Shown here: piece by piece, positions 19,321 to 29,100 of the stretch
Position numbering within the stretch: position 1 is the stretch's first letter
Layout of the letters: the number at the start of each line of letters is the position of its first letter
Origin: Verrucomicrobiia bacterium
GTDB lineage: Bacteria; Verrucomicrobiota; Verrucomicrobiia; Limisphaerales; Fontisphaeraceae
NCBI GenBank assembly: GCA_026414565.1
Contig: JAOAIT010000009.1
Coordinates: 186,001 to 250,000 of the forward strand
Reading direction: 5' to 3'
DNA length: 64,000 bases
Position numbers and translations under genes: made by a program
The notes under the pieces: model-generated
What the model saw: only the letters and a program-made list of their open reading frames with translations
The model's database searches: none
Told to the model about the DNA's origin: nothing

Positions 19321-20718
19321 ATGAAAACCAACCGCCGCCAATTTTTGCGGGCCGCCGCTGCGGCCACGGCCGCTTTTTCCCTCGTTCCCCGCCATGTCCT
19401 GGGGGGGCCGCGCTTCGTACCGCCCAGTGAGAAAGTGAACATCGCCCTGGTGGGGGCTGGCGGCCAGGGCCGCACCAATGCGCGCAGCCTCTTCCAACAG
19501 GAGGATGCGCAGATCATCGCCATTGCCGATCCGGCTGAGTATTGGGAATTAAAGCGCTTTTATTATGGCGGCGTCGGGGGACGCAAACCGGTGAAGGAGG
19601 AGATTGAGAAGCATTACGCGCAAAAGACGCCTAATTTCAAATGCGCGGAGTACGAAGATTTCCGGGTCATGCTCGAAAAGGAGAAGGCGATTGACGCGGT
19701 GTTGTGCGCAACACCGGATCATCTGCATGCCTACGTCTGCATCCTGGCCATGAAAATGGGCAAGCATGTTTATTGCGAAAAGCCCCTCACGCATAGTGTG
19801 TGGGAGGCGCGCATGGTGGCCAAGGTGGCGCGCGAGACCGGCGTGGCCACCCAAATGGGCAATCAGGGGCATTCGGATGAGGGGATCCGTTCCACTTGTG
19901 AGTGGATTTGGGACGGGGCGATCGGCGAAGTGCGCGAAGTCTGCGCCTGGACGGGGGCCGGCAAGTGGATGAAGGAAGTGGGCCGGCCGGCCACGCAGGA
20001 CCCCGTGCCCAAGGGATTGAACTGGGATTTGTGGCTGGGACCCCGCGAGCCGCGGCCCTACCATAATTCCTATGCGCCGGTGAGCTGGCGGTCCTACTGG
20101 GATTTTGGCACGGCGGCGATCGGCGACATGGCCTGCCACAACCTGGACCCCGCCTTCATGGCGCTGGATTTGGCCACGCCTGCCAGCGTGGAGGGCACGG
20201 CGTTCGCCCTGGATGACTACACCTGCTACGAGTGCGGCATGTTCACCTACAAATATCCGGCGCGCGGCCAGTTCCCGCCCCTCGTGGTGCGGTGGTTCGA
20301 CGGCGGGTTGTATCCGCCACGGCCCGATGAGCTGGAAGAAGGCGAGCAGATGGGCGCCAACAATAACGGCATTTACTTTGTGGGCACCAAGGGAGTCATC
20401 ATCTGCCCCGGCTGGGCCGGCAACCCGCGCATCTGGCCAGACTCGCTCATGCAGGCGTACAAGCGCCCCCCCAAAAAGCTCAAGCGCGTTAAAGGGCATC
20501 ATCGGGACTGGCTGGATGCCTGCAAGGGCGGCGAGCCGGCCAGCGCCAATTTTGAATACGGTGCCAAGCTGACGGAGGTGGTGCTGCTGGGCACGGTGGC
20601 CCTGCGCTCCCGCAAGAAGATCTATTGGGACGCTGCCAACATGAAGGCCACCAATGCGCCGGAGGCCGACCGCTTCCTCAAGGGCACCTATCGCAAAGGA
20701 TGGGAGTTGCCAGTGTAA
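19321..20718 (+). CDS. Gfo/Idh/MocA family oxidoreductase, Tat-exported
   Basis: A 465-residue NAD(P)-dependent sugar-type oxidoreductase. The twin-arginine motif NRRQFLRAAAAAT lies right after the ATG at 19321. In-frame ATGs at 19297 and 19300 would lengthen the n-region; the candidate promoter position favours 19321. A Rossmann domain follows, with VALVGAGGQGRTNARS binding the nucleotide. The conserved CEKPLTHSVWEARM is the EKP motif with the catalytic-type Lys. The rest is the C-terminal α/β domain with WRSYWDFGTAAIGDMACH. Export with cofactor bound suggests a periplasmic substrate, often a sugar or glycoside in this phylum. The exact substrate is not readable. Two relatives occur at 35873-37198 and 41910-43256. 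Confidence 0.88.
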   Translation: MKTNRRQFLRAAAAATAAFSLVPRHVLGGPRFVPPSEKVNIALVGAGGQGRTNARSLFQQEDAQIIAIADPAEYWELKRFYYGGVGGRKPVKEEIEKHYAQKTPNFKCAEYEDFRVMLEKEKAIDAVLCATPDHLHAYVCILAMKMGKHVYCEKPLTHSVWEARMVAKVARETGVATQMGNQGHSDEGIRSTCEWIWDGAIGEVREVCAWTGAGKWMKEVGRPATQDPVPKGLNWDLWLGPREPRPYHNSYAPVSWRSYWDFGTAAIGDMACHNLDPAFMALDLATPASVEGTAFALDDYTCYECGMFTYKYPARGQFPPLVVRWFDGGLYPPRPDELEEGEQMGANNNGIYFVGTKGVIICPGWAGNPRIWPDSLMQAYKRPPKKLKRVKGHHRDWLDACKGGEPASANFEYGAKLTEVVLLGTVALRSRKKIYWDAANMKATNAPEADRFLKGTYRKGWELPV

Positions 20719-20820
20719 CGCCTTGAACAACGGGCTTGGCGGAGTGCGCGGAACAGGCCGGAGGTCCTGTCCAACGGGTTCTTTGCCGTCCCAACGCCCG
20801 CCCAGGGGCCAGGCGGCGGC

Positions 20821-21978
20821 TTACGCCGGCTTTAGACCCAGGGCTTCGGCCACAACCGTATCCACCACCGGCTTGCCGTCCAACCAGCGGCGATTCAGCC
20901 CGAAGCCTTCATCCCATCCCCAGACGGCCCAGCCGATGCGGTTTTCCGCAAGTACCTGGCCGAAGTCACGGAACCAGTTGGCGCGGTGTTCCGATTTGGC
21001 ATAGGGCGGGAAGACCCCAAATTCGCCGCAATACAACGGCACGCCGTTCCGTGCGCCCCACTCAATACCTTCCTTGAACCGCGCGGCCAGCCGTTCCTTG
21101 TTCCAGCGCTGGCGGCCGTAGTTTTCCAGCATCCGCTGGGAGGACGGTTTGTCGGCCAGCGCCGGGAGCAGGGGGGCCACCGCTTCGGGACTGGAGGGAT
21201 AGGGGACCTGCCGCAGCGGTTTGACGTCTTCGCCCGCCCAGGTGGCGCCCTGGTGGGTGAAGGGGAAGGGGTCGTAGCAGTGGAAGGAGTAAATGACGTT
21301 TTTGTCGGGCAGCAGCTTGAGTTTTTTCAAGCCGTCAATCCCGCCCCAGTTTGGCCCGGAGGTCATGATGGTGTGCCGGGGGGCGTTGGCACGGATGGCC
21401 TCGGCCAATCGCGCGTTCAAGATATTCCATTCCTCCTCGCGCCGGTCAAAGACCGGCTCGTTGATGATTTCAAGAATGGTCCAGTCCGGGTCAAAACTGC
21501 TCAGGCGTTTGGCCAAGGCGGACCAGAACTTGACGAAGGCGTTCTGCCACTCGGGATTCAGCTCCGCCGCGCGATCTTCATTGTGAATGTCCACGACCAC
21601 TGCCAACTGGGCGTTTTGAAAGCGGCGAATGGCGGCCTCCAACTGCGCCCCGCGTTCCTCGAGGATGGCGCCGGTGGTCTGGTCCATGATCACGCGCGGC
21701 GCCACGCAAATCCGCACGTGTTTCAAGCCCATGCGCGCCATTAAGGCCGCCTCGGCCTCCCCAATATAGTTCTGAAAATGCTCCGGCGTATTCCGGGCGG
21801 GGAAGCGAAACCAGCGGCAGACATTGGCCCCGGTGGCTAGCCGCTCGAGGCGCACGGCGGGCACCCCCGCAGGCGCCGCTGCTCCCTGCAACCAGGGGCG
21901 GCAGGTCAGCAGGCCGCCGGTAACCAGGGCGGATTGACGCAAAAAGGCGCGACGCGGCAAGGCAGATTGATTTTTCAT
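20821..21978 (-). CDS. GH5-type glycoside hydrolase (cellulase family), Tat-type signal
   Basis: A 385-residue secreted (β/α)8-barrel glycosidase of clan A. The acid/base Glu174 lies in EIINEPVFD and the nucleophile Glu319 in YCGEFGVFP. The two are separated by 145 residues, as in GH5. VVVDIHNED and YSFHCYDPFPFTHQG are further barrel strands with conserved His. The N-terminus has a twin-arginine-like PRRAFLRQSALVTGG followed by a hydrophobic stretch, so it is probably exported by Tat. The substrate may be a β-1,4-glucan or mannan; this cannot be decided here. It converges with the oxidoreductase gene at 19321-20718. Confidence 0.88.
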   Translation of the reverse strand: MKNQSALPRRAFLRQSALVTGGLLTCRPWLQGAAAPAGVPAVRLERLATGANVCRWFRFPARNTPEHFQNYIGEAEAALMARMGLKHVRICVAPRVIMDQTTGAILEERGAQLEAAIRRFQNAQLAVVVDIHNEDRAAELNPEWQNAFVKFWSALAKRLSSFDPDWTILEIINEPVFDRREEEWNILNARLAEAIRANAPRHTIMTSGPNWGGIDGLKKLKLLPDKNVIYSFHCYDPFPFTHQGATWAGEDVKPLRQVPYPSSPEAVAPLLPALADKPSSQRMLENYGRQRWNKERLAARFKEGIEWGARNGVPLYCGEFGVFPPYAKSEHRANWFRDFGQVLAENRIGWAVWGWDEGFGLNRRWLDGKPVVDTVVAEALGLKPA

Positions 21979-22286
21979 GGCGATTTATATAGCCAACCAA
22001 GGCACTGGCCGAAAAGTTATTTCTAAGGTTCAAACCATAAATATGGGCTTATCACACAAGGGGGAAGCGGGGATAAAACCCGCATTTTCATGCGCTACCG
22101 TCAGGCCTGAAGCTGGGAAATGCCCTCATCTGGGGCATTAACCCGGGGCAGTTGGGCTTTGCCGGCTGGTGCCGGGTGGTCGGCGGCCGTTACCCCGCCA
22201 TTTTTTTGTCGCAGGTCAAATCGGACAAAAAATATCCTGTTTGTTCACTTGATACTCAGTCTCAATTGGTCTATGGTGACCGTGCT
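21979..22286. other. Divergent intergenic region between the GH5-type gene and the feo operon
   Basis: About 308 bases without a gene. It holds a perfect 7-bp hairpin (AATGCCC and GGGCATT, 22119-22139), an AT-rich stretch at 21985-22060 next to the GH5 start, and a Fur-box-like palindrome just before the first feoA. No convincing promoter pair was found for feoA. The frame is open from 22152, but that upstream part does not resemble FeoA. Confidence 0.5.
22249..22265 (+). promoter_or_regulatory. Fur-box-like operator upstream of feoA
   Basis: TTGATACTCAGTCTCAA reads as an interrupted palindrome, TTGA-n-ACT-n-AGT-n-TCAA. It matches the general Fur-box shape TTGAnAnTnAnTnTCAA (7-1-7 core TGATACT-C-AGTCTCA). 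It ends 21 bases before the GTG start of the first feoA, where a repressor would block transcription or its start. The position ahead of an iron-uptake operon makes Fur control likely. Confidence 0.6.
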
Positions 22287-22586
22287 GTGAGCAACAAACC
22301 ACAACGGGTGGTGCGTGAGGTGCAGGATTGTCCGCATCCGGACGTCTGTCCCTTGGCGCACTGTTTGGCGGGGACTTCGGCGCGAATCAAGCGGTTATCG
22401 CTGACGCCCGAGGTGGCGGAACGCCTGCGGGAGATGGGGGTGTTTGAGGAGCAGGAGGTGCGGCTGGTGCTGAAGGGCAACAATTTAATTTGCAAGGTGT
22501 GCAACGCCCGGGTGGGCATCAGCAAGCGGCTGGCGGAGCAGATTTTGGTGAAACCGCTGAACGGGGCCGGCAAGACAGCGGGATAA
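22287..22586 (+). CDS. feoA: FeoA-domain protein with Cys-rich N-terminus
   Basis: A 99-residue protein if it starts at the in-frame GTG at 22287; the longer ATG-led frame from 22152 would run through the Fur box. The core has the SH3-like FeoA pattern (I-K-R-L-S-L-T-P-E-V-A-E-R-L-R-E-M-G-V-F-E-E-Q-E-V). Before it comes DCPHPDVCPLAHC with Cys15, Cys21 and Cys26, and later CKVC (69-72). Five cysteines are unusual for FeoA and may bind a metal or Fe-S cluster (inference). FeoA helps FeoB take up ferrous iron. The second feoA starts 35 bp downstream. Confidence 0.8.
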   Translation: MSNKPQRVVREVQDCPHPDVCPLAHCLAGTSARIKRLSLTPEVAERLREMGVFEEQEVRLVLKGNNLICKVCNARVGISKRLAEQILVKPLNGAGKTAG

Positions 22587-22621
22587 ACAACAGTCATTTC
22601 TCGTCTTTTTCCCACGGCGCC

Positions 22622-22867
22622 ATGAGCCAAATTCACCCGTTGACTTCTTTAAGTCCCGGCCGGGCGGCGGTGGTGGTGGAGATTCACCTGGGGGAGGAGG
22701 AGCGCTCCCGGCTGCTGGAGCTGGGCTTGGTGCCCGGCACGGTGGTGGAGCTGGTGCGTTTTGCGCCCCTGGGGGATCCGGTGGAAATCAAGGTGCGCGG
22801 GTATCATCTCACTTTGCGCCGGCATGAGGCGGAGCAGGTGCGGGTGCAAAGCCCGCCCGCGGGCTGA
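22622..22867 (+). CDS. feoA: FeoA-domain protein (second copy)
   Basis: An 81-residue SH3-like protein with the standard FeoA signature: LTSLSPGRAAVVVEIHLGEEE, then RLLELGLVPGTVVELVRFAPLGDPVEIKVRGYHLTLRR. Start chosen at the ATG 22622; upstream codons in this frame overlap the first feoA and look non-coding. It has no cysteines, unlike its neighbour, so the pair is probably specialised: this one resembles the classic FeoA partner of FeoB. feoB begins 8 bp after its stop. Confidence 0.92.
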   Translation: MSQIHPLTSLSPGRAAVVVEIHLGEEERSRLLELGLVPGTVVELVRFAPLGDPVEIKVRGYHLTLRRHEAEQVRVQSPPAG

Positions 22868-22875
22868 AGGGGACC

Positions 22876-25179
22876 ATGGCGCCAACACCGTCCAAAACTG
22901 CGGCTTCTACGCCCGTTTATGTGGCTTTAACCGGCAATCCCAATTGCGGAAAAACCACCGTTTTCAATGCCCTGACGGGATTGCGGGCCAGGATCGGAAA
23001 TTATGCGGGGGTTACCGTGGAGCGCAAAGAGGGCCGATTGCGCGGCCTGCCGCCGGGCCGGGACATCATCTTACTGGATTTGCCGGGGACCTACAGCCTC
23101 AGTCCCAAATCGCAGGATGAACGCATTGCGCGGGATGTTTTGTTGCATCGGTTGCCGGAGGTGCCCCCCCCGCGCGTGATCGTGGTGGTGGTGGATGCCT
23201 CGAATCTGCAGCGGCACTTGTATTACACCACGCAGGTGATTGAACTGGGACGGCCCGTCATCGTGGCCCTCAACATGATGGACGTGGCTGAGCAGAACGG
23301 GATGCACGTGGACGCCGCGGCGCTGGCCGAGGAGCTGGGGGTGCCCGTGGTGCCGATGGTGGCCAGCACGGGCAAGGGGGTGCCGGAGCTGCGGACACGC
23401 ATCCTGGATTGGGTCCATCGCGACGCCCCGCCGCGACCGCGGCACCCACTGGTTGAATTGCCGGCCCCAGTAAAGGATGCCCTCCAACCCCTGACCGACG
23501 CGGTGCGGCAACTGCCCGATTGGGATGGGATGGTGGCCGCCGAGACGGCAGCCTGGTTGTTTTTAAGCGAGGACGAGCGCCACGAGGGGGAAAAATCCAC
23601 CCCGACCGCCCTCCAACCCCTTTTGCACCAGACCCGCCAGCAGCTTGAACAAATATGGCCGGACTGGCGCGGGCGTTTGATTGAGTTGCGGTATGCCCGG
23701 GTGGCGGAGCTGGCCGGCAGGGTGGTGCGTCAGGCGGAGGCCCCGCGGGAGACCTTTAGTGACCGGCTGGATCGGGTAGTGACGCATCGAGTCTGGGGCC
23801 TGGTGATTTTCTTCGGGTTGATGGCCCTGTTATTTCAGAGCATTTTTGTCTTTGCCCGCGTCCCCATGGACTGGATTGCCGGCTTGTTTGATGCGGCGGG
23901 GGGATGGGTGGAGGGGCAGATGCCCCCTGGGCCGTTGAATGAATTGCTGGTGCACGGGGTTATTCGCGGAGTGGGGGCGGTGGTGGTGTTCCTGCCGCAA
24001 ATCCTCTTCCTGTTTTTATTCATCTGCCTGCTGGAGGACACAGGCTACATGGCGCGGGCGGCTTTCATCATGGACAGCCTGATGAGCAAGGTGGGGCTAC
24101 ATGGCAAAAGCTTCATCCCGATGTTGTCCTCGTTCGCCTGCGCGATCCCCGGCATCATGGCCACCCGTACCATTGAAAGCCCCAAGGATCGGCTGGTGAC
24201 CATTCTGATCGCGCCGTTAATGAGCTGCTCGGCGCGGCTGCCGGTGTACACCGTACTCATTGCGGCATGCATTCCTGAGCAGCGGTTATGGGGTGTGCTC
24301 AATCTGCAGGGGCTGACCCTGCTGGGGGCATATTTATTGGGGGTGGTATCGGCGCTGGCCGTGGCGTGGGTGTTCAAGCAGACCCTCCTTAAAGCCACCA
24401 CACCGTTGCTGATCCTTGAGCTGCCGCCCTACAAACGGCCGGTGTTCACGGTCATTCTGCGCCACATGTGGGAGCGCTCGAAGTTGTTTCTTACCCAGGC
24501 GGGCACAATCATATTGGGCATTAACATTCTGTTGTGGTTTCTGGCCAGTTACCCCAAAAACGCCGAGGCGGAGGCCCAACTGGCCCGGCAACGCGTGGCG
24601 GTGATGACCCATGCCCTGCCGCATCTGGCCGGGGCCGGTGAAGCGGAGCGCGAGCAGGCATGGCAACGCTATCTGGAAACGCCATCCCCGGAAAAGGAGC
24701 CATGGTTGGCGCAATGGCATGCCTTGGAGACGGAGGCCAGCGCGGCGCGGTTGCGGCACAGTTTTGCGGGGCGTTTGGGGCGTGCCATTGAGCCGTTGAT
24801 TGAGCCGCTGGGATTTGACTGGAAAATGGGCATCGGCATCCTGGCGTCCTTTGCCGCGCGGGAGGTTTTTGTGAGCACCATGAGCGTGGTGTATAACGTG
24901 GGCGGAGGGACGGATGACGATGCTGCCACGACAAGCCTGGCCCGCGTGATGCAGCAACAAAAGCGGCCCGACGGCACTCCTGTTTACACCACGCTGACCG
25001 GCATCACCCTGATGGTGTTTTATGTATATGCCCTCCAATGCGCCAGCACGGTGGCAGTGGTGCGGCGGGAGACCAATTCCTGGAAATGGCCGGCCTTTCA
25101 GTGGTTGTATTTGGGGCTCCTGGCTTGGACGATGTCCTTCCTGGTGTACCACTTCGGACGTTGGATGGGCTGGGGCTGA
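22876..25179 (+). CDS. feoB: Ferrous iron transport protein FeoB
   Basis: An inner-membrane Fe(II) transporter of 767 residues. The N-terminal G domain has G1 GNPNCGKT (20-27), G3 DLPG (68-71) and G4 NMMD (133-136), with an ASTGKG G5. After a helical spacer come the membrane segments with the two Gate regions. The first contains EDTGYMARAAFIMDSLMSKVGLHGKSFIPMLSSFAC, broken here into parts: GYMARAAF and GKSFIPMLSSFAC. The second has GIGILASFAAREVFVSTM. A purine-rich AAGGGGA precedes the ATG. It is the last gene of the feoA-feoA-feoB operon, likely Fur-controlled. Confidence 0.97.
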   Translation: MAPTPSKTAASTPVYVALTGNPNCGKTTVFNALTGLRARIGNYAGVTVERKEGRLRGLPPGRDIILLDLPGTYSLSPKSQDERIARDVLLHRLPEVPPPRVIVVVVDASNLQRHLYYTTQVIELGRPVIVALNMMDVAEQNGMHVDAAALAEELGVPVVPMVASTGKGVPELRTRILDWVHRDAPPRPRHPLVELPAPVKDALQPLTDAVRQLPDWDGMVAAETAAWLFLSEDERHEGEKSTPTALQPLLHQTRQQLEQIWPDWRGRLIELRYARVAELAGRVVRQAEAPRETFSDRLDRVVTHRVWGLVIFFGLMALLFQSIFVFARVPMDWIAGLFDAAGGWVEGQMPPGPLNELLVHGVIRGVGAVVVFLPQILFLFLFICLLEDTGYMARAAFIMDSLMSKVGLHGKSFIPMLSSFACAIPGIMATRTIESPKDRLVTILIAPLMSCSARLPVYTVLIAACIPEQRLWGVLNLQGLTLLGAYLLGVVSALAVAWVFKQTLLKATTPLLILELPPYKRPVFTVILRHMWERSKLFLTQAGTIILGINILLWFLASYPKNAEAEAQLARQRVAVMTHALPHLAGAGEAEREQAWQRYLETPSPEKEPWLAQWHALETEASAARLRHSFAGRLGRAIEPLIEPLGFDWKMGIGILASFAAREVFVSTMSVVYNVGGGTDDDAATTSLARVMQQQKRPDGTPVYTTLTGITLMVFYVYALQCASTVAVVRRETNSWKWPAFQWLYLGLLAWTMSFLVYHFGRWMGWG

Positions 25180-25204
25180 CGAGGGAAGCGGCGCGTGGCC
25201 TCGT

Positions 25205-25223
25205 GGGCTAAAAGCCCTATTTT
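25205..25223 (+). terminator. Weak terminator candidate after feoB
   Basis: A short stem GGGCT/AGCCC with a 3-base loop is followed by TATTTT, 25 bases after the feoB stop. The stem is only 5 bp, so confidence is low. The rest of the gap to 25369 shows no gene. Confidence 0.35.
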
Positions 25224-25369
25224 CCATCATTCTCTCAGCGAGGAGGCGGAAGTGAACGGGTGCTCATTTTTCATTTGGCGGGAAGGGGGGCAGGCCGCCA
25301 TGATGGCCTTAACGTGCGCTGGCAATGATCAGCGCAAAACCTTTACCTGCTTTTTTGGGGCGCTGAGTA

Positions 25370-26086
25370 ATGAAACCGCGGGCCATCATATTTGACGTGT
25401 ACAAAACGCTGCTCGAAGTGGGGCCGCCTCCGCCGGAGGTGGAAACGCTTTGGGCAGAGCTGTGGCAGCGGTTTTTCTCACAACCACCCCCCTTAAGCCT
25501 GGCGGAGTTTGGGCTGGCGTGCGAACGATGGATGCGGGAAGAGTTTGCCCAGGCCCAGGTGCGGGGGATTCCGTTCCCGGAGGTGTACTGGCCGCGCATT
25601 GCGTGTCTCGCTGCCGCCGATCTGGCCGCGCTGAAGCCGCGGCAACTCGAGGATTTCCTCGTGGCTCAGGCGCGCATCTGGCATCGGGTGTGGCTGGCTG
25701 ACGGGGCGGCAGAAACCCTGCGCTGGGTGAACCGCCAGGGGATGCTCATGGGCATTGCCTCGAATGCGCAGGCTTATACGTTGGCGGAATTGAGCGAGGC
25801 GCTGGCCGGGGCGGGACTGGATTTATCGCTGTTCCATCCGCGCCTGCAATTTTGGTCTTTCGAGCACGGCTTCTGCAAACCCGATCCCCATGTCTTCCGT
25901 TCGTTGCAGGCGCGGCTTTGGGCGCTGGATGTGGTGCCGGAAGCAGTCCTGATGGTGGGGGACCGGCTGGATAACGACATTCAACCGGCACGGGAGCTGG
26001 GCTGGCAGACATGGCATTTGGGGGCGCGCGAGGAAGGGGCTGACGGGGACTGGCGGGCTTTGCTTCGGGCGCTGGCAGGCACTTAG
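25370..26086 (+). CDS. HAD-superfamily hydrolase
   Basis: A 238-residue cytoplasmic HAD hydrolase. Motif I is FDVYKTL: the nucleophile Asp is present, and the +2 position is Tyr, as in haloacid-dehalogenase-like members rather than the DxD of phosphatases. Motif II is GIASNAQ, motif III CKPDPHVF with Lys, and motif IV VLMVGDRLDNDIQPARELG with the metal-binding Asp. An α-helical cap domain lies between motifs I and II. The substrate is unknown; it might be a small phosphate ester. It converges with addA, with 38 bp between the stops. Confidence 0.88.
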   Translation: MKPRAIIFDVYKTLLEVGPPPPEVETLWAELWQRFFSQPPPLSLAEFGLACERWMREEFAQAQVRGIPFPEVYWPRIACLAAADLAALKPRQLEDFLVAQARIWHRVWLADGAAETLRWVNRQGMLMGIASNAQAYTLAELSEALAGAGLDLSLFHPRLQFWSFEHGFCKPDPHVFRSLQARLWALDVVPEAVLMVGDRLDNDIQPARELGWQTWHLGAREEGADGDWRALLRALAGT

Positions 26087-26124
26087 AAACGCCAGGCGCG
26101 GGGCAGCCAAAACACGGGCGTCAA

Positions 26125-29100
26125 TCAAGACGTTTTGTTCCAGGCGGTCTCCGCCCCGATGGGGGGAATGGATGCGGTGATGCCCGGATGCAAAAAATGC
26201 AGCCAGAGATGGCGCACCCGGCGCTTGAAGATGCGGCCCAAAGCCAGCCCGTAGAGCTGAATTTGCAGGGCATAGAAAGCGGAGCGATCGGCGATTTCCT
26301 CGGCGGTGATGTGATCGGTTTTATAATCCAGCACCCACAGCTCATCATCGAGCACCACGACAAGATCCGCAATGCCCTGAACCACCATGAACTCTGTGTT
26401 GTCCAGTTTGTCATTGAGGGAAATGCCTGTCCGGCGCAGATCCTCGGCGGTAAAACGGGCCGTGAAGGGGATTTCCCGATGCACCCGGGCGGCTTGGTCA
26501 CGAATGGCGCGGCCAATGTCAGAGTTCCAAAAATGGATTAAACTGCTCCAGTTCAACTGTTTGATTTCTTCTTCGTTAAGGAGGCCTTCTCGCATCATTT
26601 GTGCGGCCTGTTGTTGCAAATGCTCGCGATCGGGGGGAAGAGACAAATCCAGCCGCTCCAGAAACAAATGGTGAACTGCGCCGGCCTTCATGCCGCGGGC
26701 TTGGTCTGCCCAGGCGGCCTGGTGCCGGGTTGGGGGTTGTGTCTGCCGCAGCACCTGTCCCTCAGGGACATCCTCGTGCTCCAGCGCAGCTCGATGGCGG
26801 AGGGCTGAGACATGGGTCTTGGCCGGCTCGAGCGTGGCGGCCAGGGCGGGATATTTCCAATTCGCCAGGGAGGTCCACAGTTGAACAAGCTCAAGTGGCG
26901 CGGCTGCGGCATCCTCATCTTGGGCGGGTGAGGCAGCAGGGGAGGGGGGCGCGGGGGAGGACGCCGGCTCCTGGGCGAGGGACTGCGGAGGGTAAATCCG
27001 CCAGCGCAGAAACTCATTCACGCCGCTGGCCCCGTCCAGATGATCCGTGGGGGTGTGATTAAACCACCACCGCGCCAGCCATTCCAAGGGGCCTTGGGCA
27101 CTGGCGATGGTTTGTGCGCTGATGGGCAGGAAAGCCCTATTTTGCCAGCGGTTCCATTGCGCTTGCGTGGTGCTGCCCGTGAGGATGAGAAGATCGCGGG
27201 CGCGGGTCATGGCCACATAAAGCAGGCGCAGCTCTTCGCCAATGAGTTCCGGCCGGTTGTTTTTTTGGGCCAGTTTGCGCACCAGAGTCGGATAAGGGGG
27301 CAGGCCGGCGCCGCGAACCCGGGGGCACAAACCTAATTCATCGTCCCAAAGGACTTCTTCCTGGGCGAGGTTGAATCGGGTGCCCAGGCAGGCCAGTACG
27401 ACGATGGGAAATTCCAAACCCTTGCTTTGATGAATGCTCATCAAGCGCACGCAGTTGTCCGGCACGGTTTGCGGGGACTCAACCTGCAGTTCCAGCTTGG
27501 CGTACGCCTCCACATATTGCAGGAAACGATGCAAACCCTGGCGTTGCAGCGTGTCGAAGTGACGGGCGAGGTGCAGAAAATGCTGCACGTTGGCGTGGCG
27601 CTGGGCGCCTTCGGGCTGGTTGCGGCACCAGACATCGTAAAAGGTCTCGTTCAGGATGGTTTCCAGGCATGTGATCAACGATCCGCGGCAGGCCAGATCC
27701 CGCCAGCGGCGGTAACGCTCGAGGAAGCATTTAACCCGCCCCTGGGGTGAATTGGCCGTGGCTTCGGCGGGGCCCTGCTCCACCCAGCGTTGCAGGGCAA
27801 GCCACAGGCAGCCTTTGCGGCTGGCCAGGCGAATGGCGGCCAGATCGTCAAGCTTCAATCCCACGAACGGCGAGCGCAACACCGCCACCAGTGGGAGGTC
27901 CTGCCTGGGATTGTCCAGCAACCGCAGCAGGTTCAGCAAATCTTTGACTTCCTGCGATTCCAGAAAGTTGTCGGCCTCCGCGCGCAAGGGAATGCCGGCC
28001 TGGTTAAACTCATGCAGAAAAGCAGGGATGCGTCCACGCGGGCCGCGGAGCAAAACGACCATGTCCCGCCAATCGGCAGGGGAGAATTTGTTTGCCTCGG
28101 GGCGCCAGACGGCATATTGGCCCTTGAGCTGCTGCAGTTTCTGGGCCACCAGCCGGGCCTCGATTTTCAATTTATCCGCTTCCACCGCCGCGGTACCTCC
28201 CGGGCTTTCCACGGTGGCTTCGTCGGCTTCTTCCATTTTCTCTTCGGGCTCGGTTTCTGCCGCCGCCTGGCCCCACATGATCAGATTCAGTTCCACGCGG
28301 CGGCTGTCCTCTGGCTCACTCTGGCGACTCAGGGGTTGGCGGTGGTCCGGCGCGCCAAATTGGAGATAGACGCGCTGATCGTATTGGACCCCGCCCACCT
28401 TTTCGATCATCAGGCCGGCGAAAAACTGATTCACAAAATGCAGAATGGCCTCCCGGCTGCGGAAATTTTCATTCAAGTACAAGACCTGGCAGTGGGGGGC
28501 CTGGGCCCATTGACTGGCGTAGTTTTGAAAGATTTTTGGATCGGCTTCACGAAAGCGATAGATGCTTTGTTTGACATCGCCCACTAGAAAGCGATTGGCC
28601 TCCCGGCCTTCGCGGGAAAGGGCACGCAGAATGGCGTCCTGGGCAGGGTTGATGTCCTGGTATTCATCCACCAGCACAAACTCAAACCGTTGCCGCCATT
28701 GTTGGGCGATGGCGGAGGGCTGGCCGTGGTCGTAAAGCAGCCGGAGCGCTAATTGCTCAAAATCATTAAAGTCGAGGGCGCCCTGCTGCCGCTTGGCGGT
28801 GGTGTAACACTGGTCAAACTCACGCAGCAGTTCCAGCAGCGTCGTCAGCCAGGGCCGGACGATTCCCCAGTCTTCCGCCAAAGGATTTGCCCCGCCCACG
28901 TCCGAATCAGGCAGGTAGGCCAGCAAAAGGTCGGTTTCTTGGAGAAACTTTTTAATGGGCGCCCGGCCTGCCTCGGCCTGCCTCTTGGGCCAGTTGGAAG
29001 TGGTATCATGTTTTTGTATGGCTCGCAAACAGGCGCTGACTTCCGCCAGCGTGGAAAACCCATTGGGTATCAGTTGAGCAAAACTCTTCGCATGGTGGAT

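Noticed and set aside
20719-20820. Imperfect hairpin (ACAGG/CCTGT) between the convergent oxidoreductase and GH5-type genes as a terminator
   Set aside because: The stem is bulged and the following T run is weak and distant, so the support is not enough for a feature.
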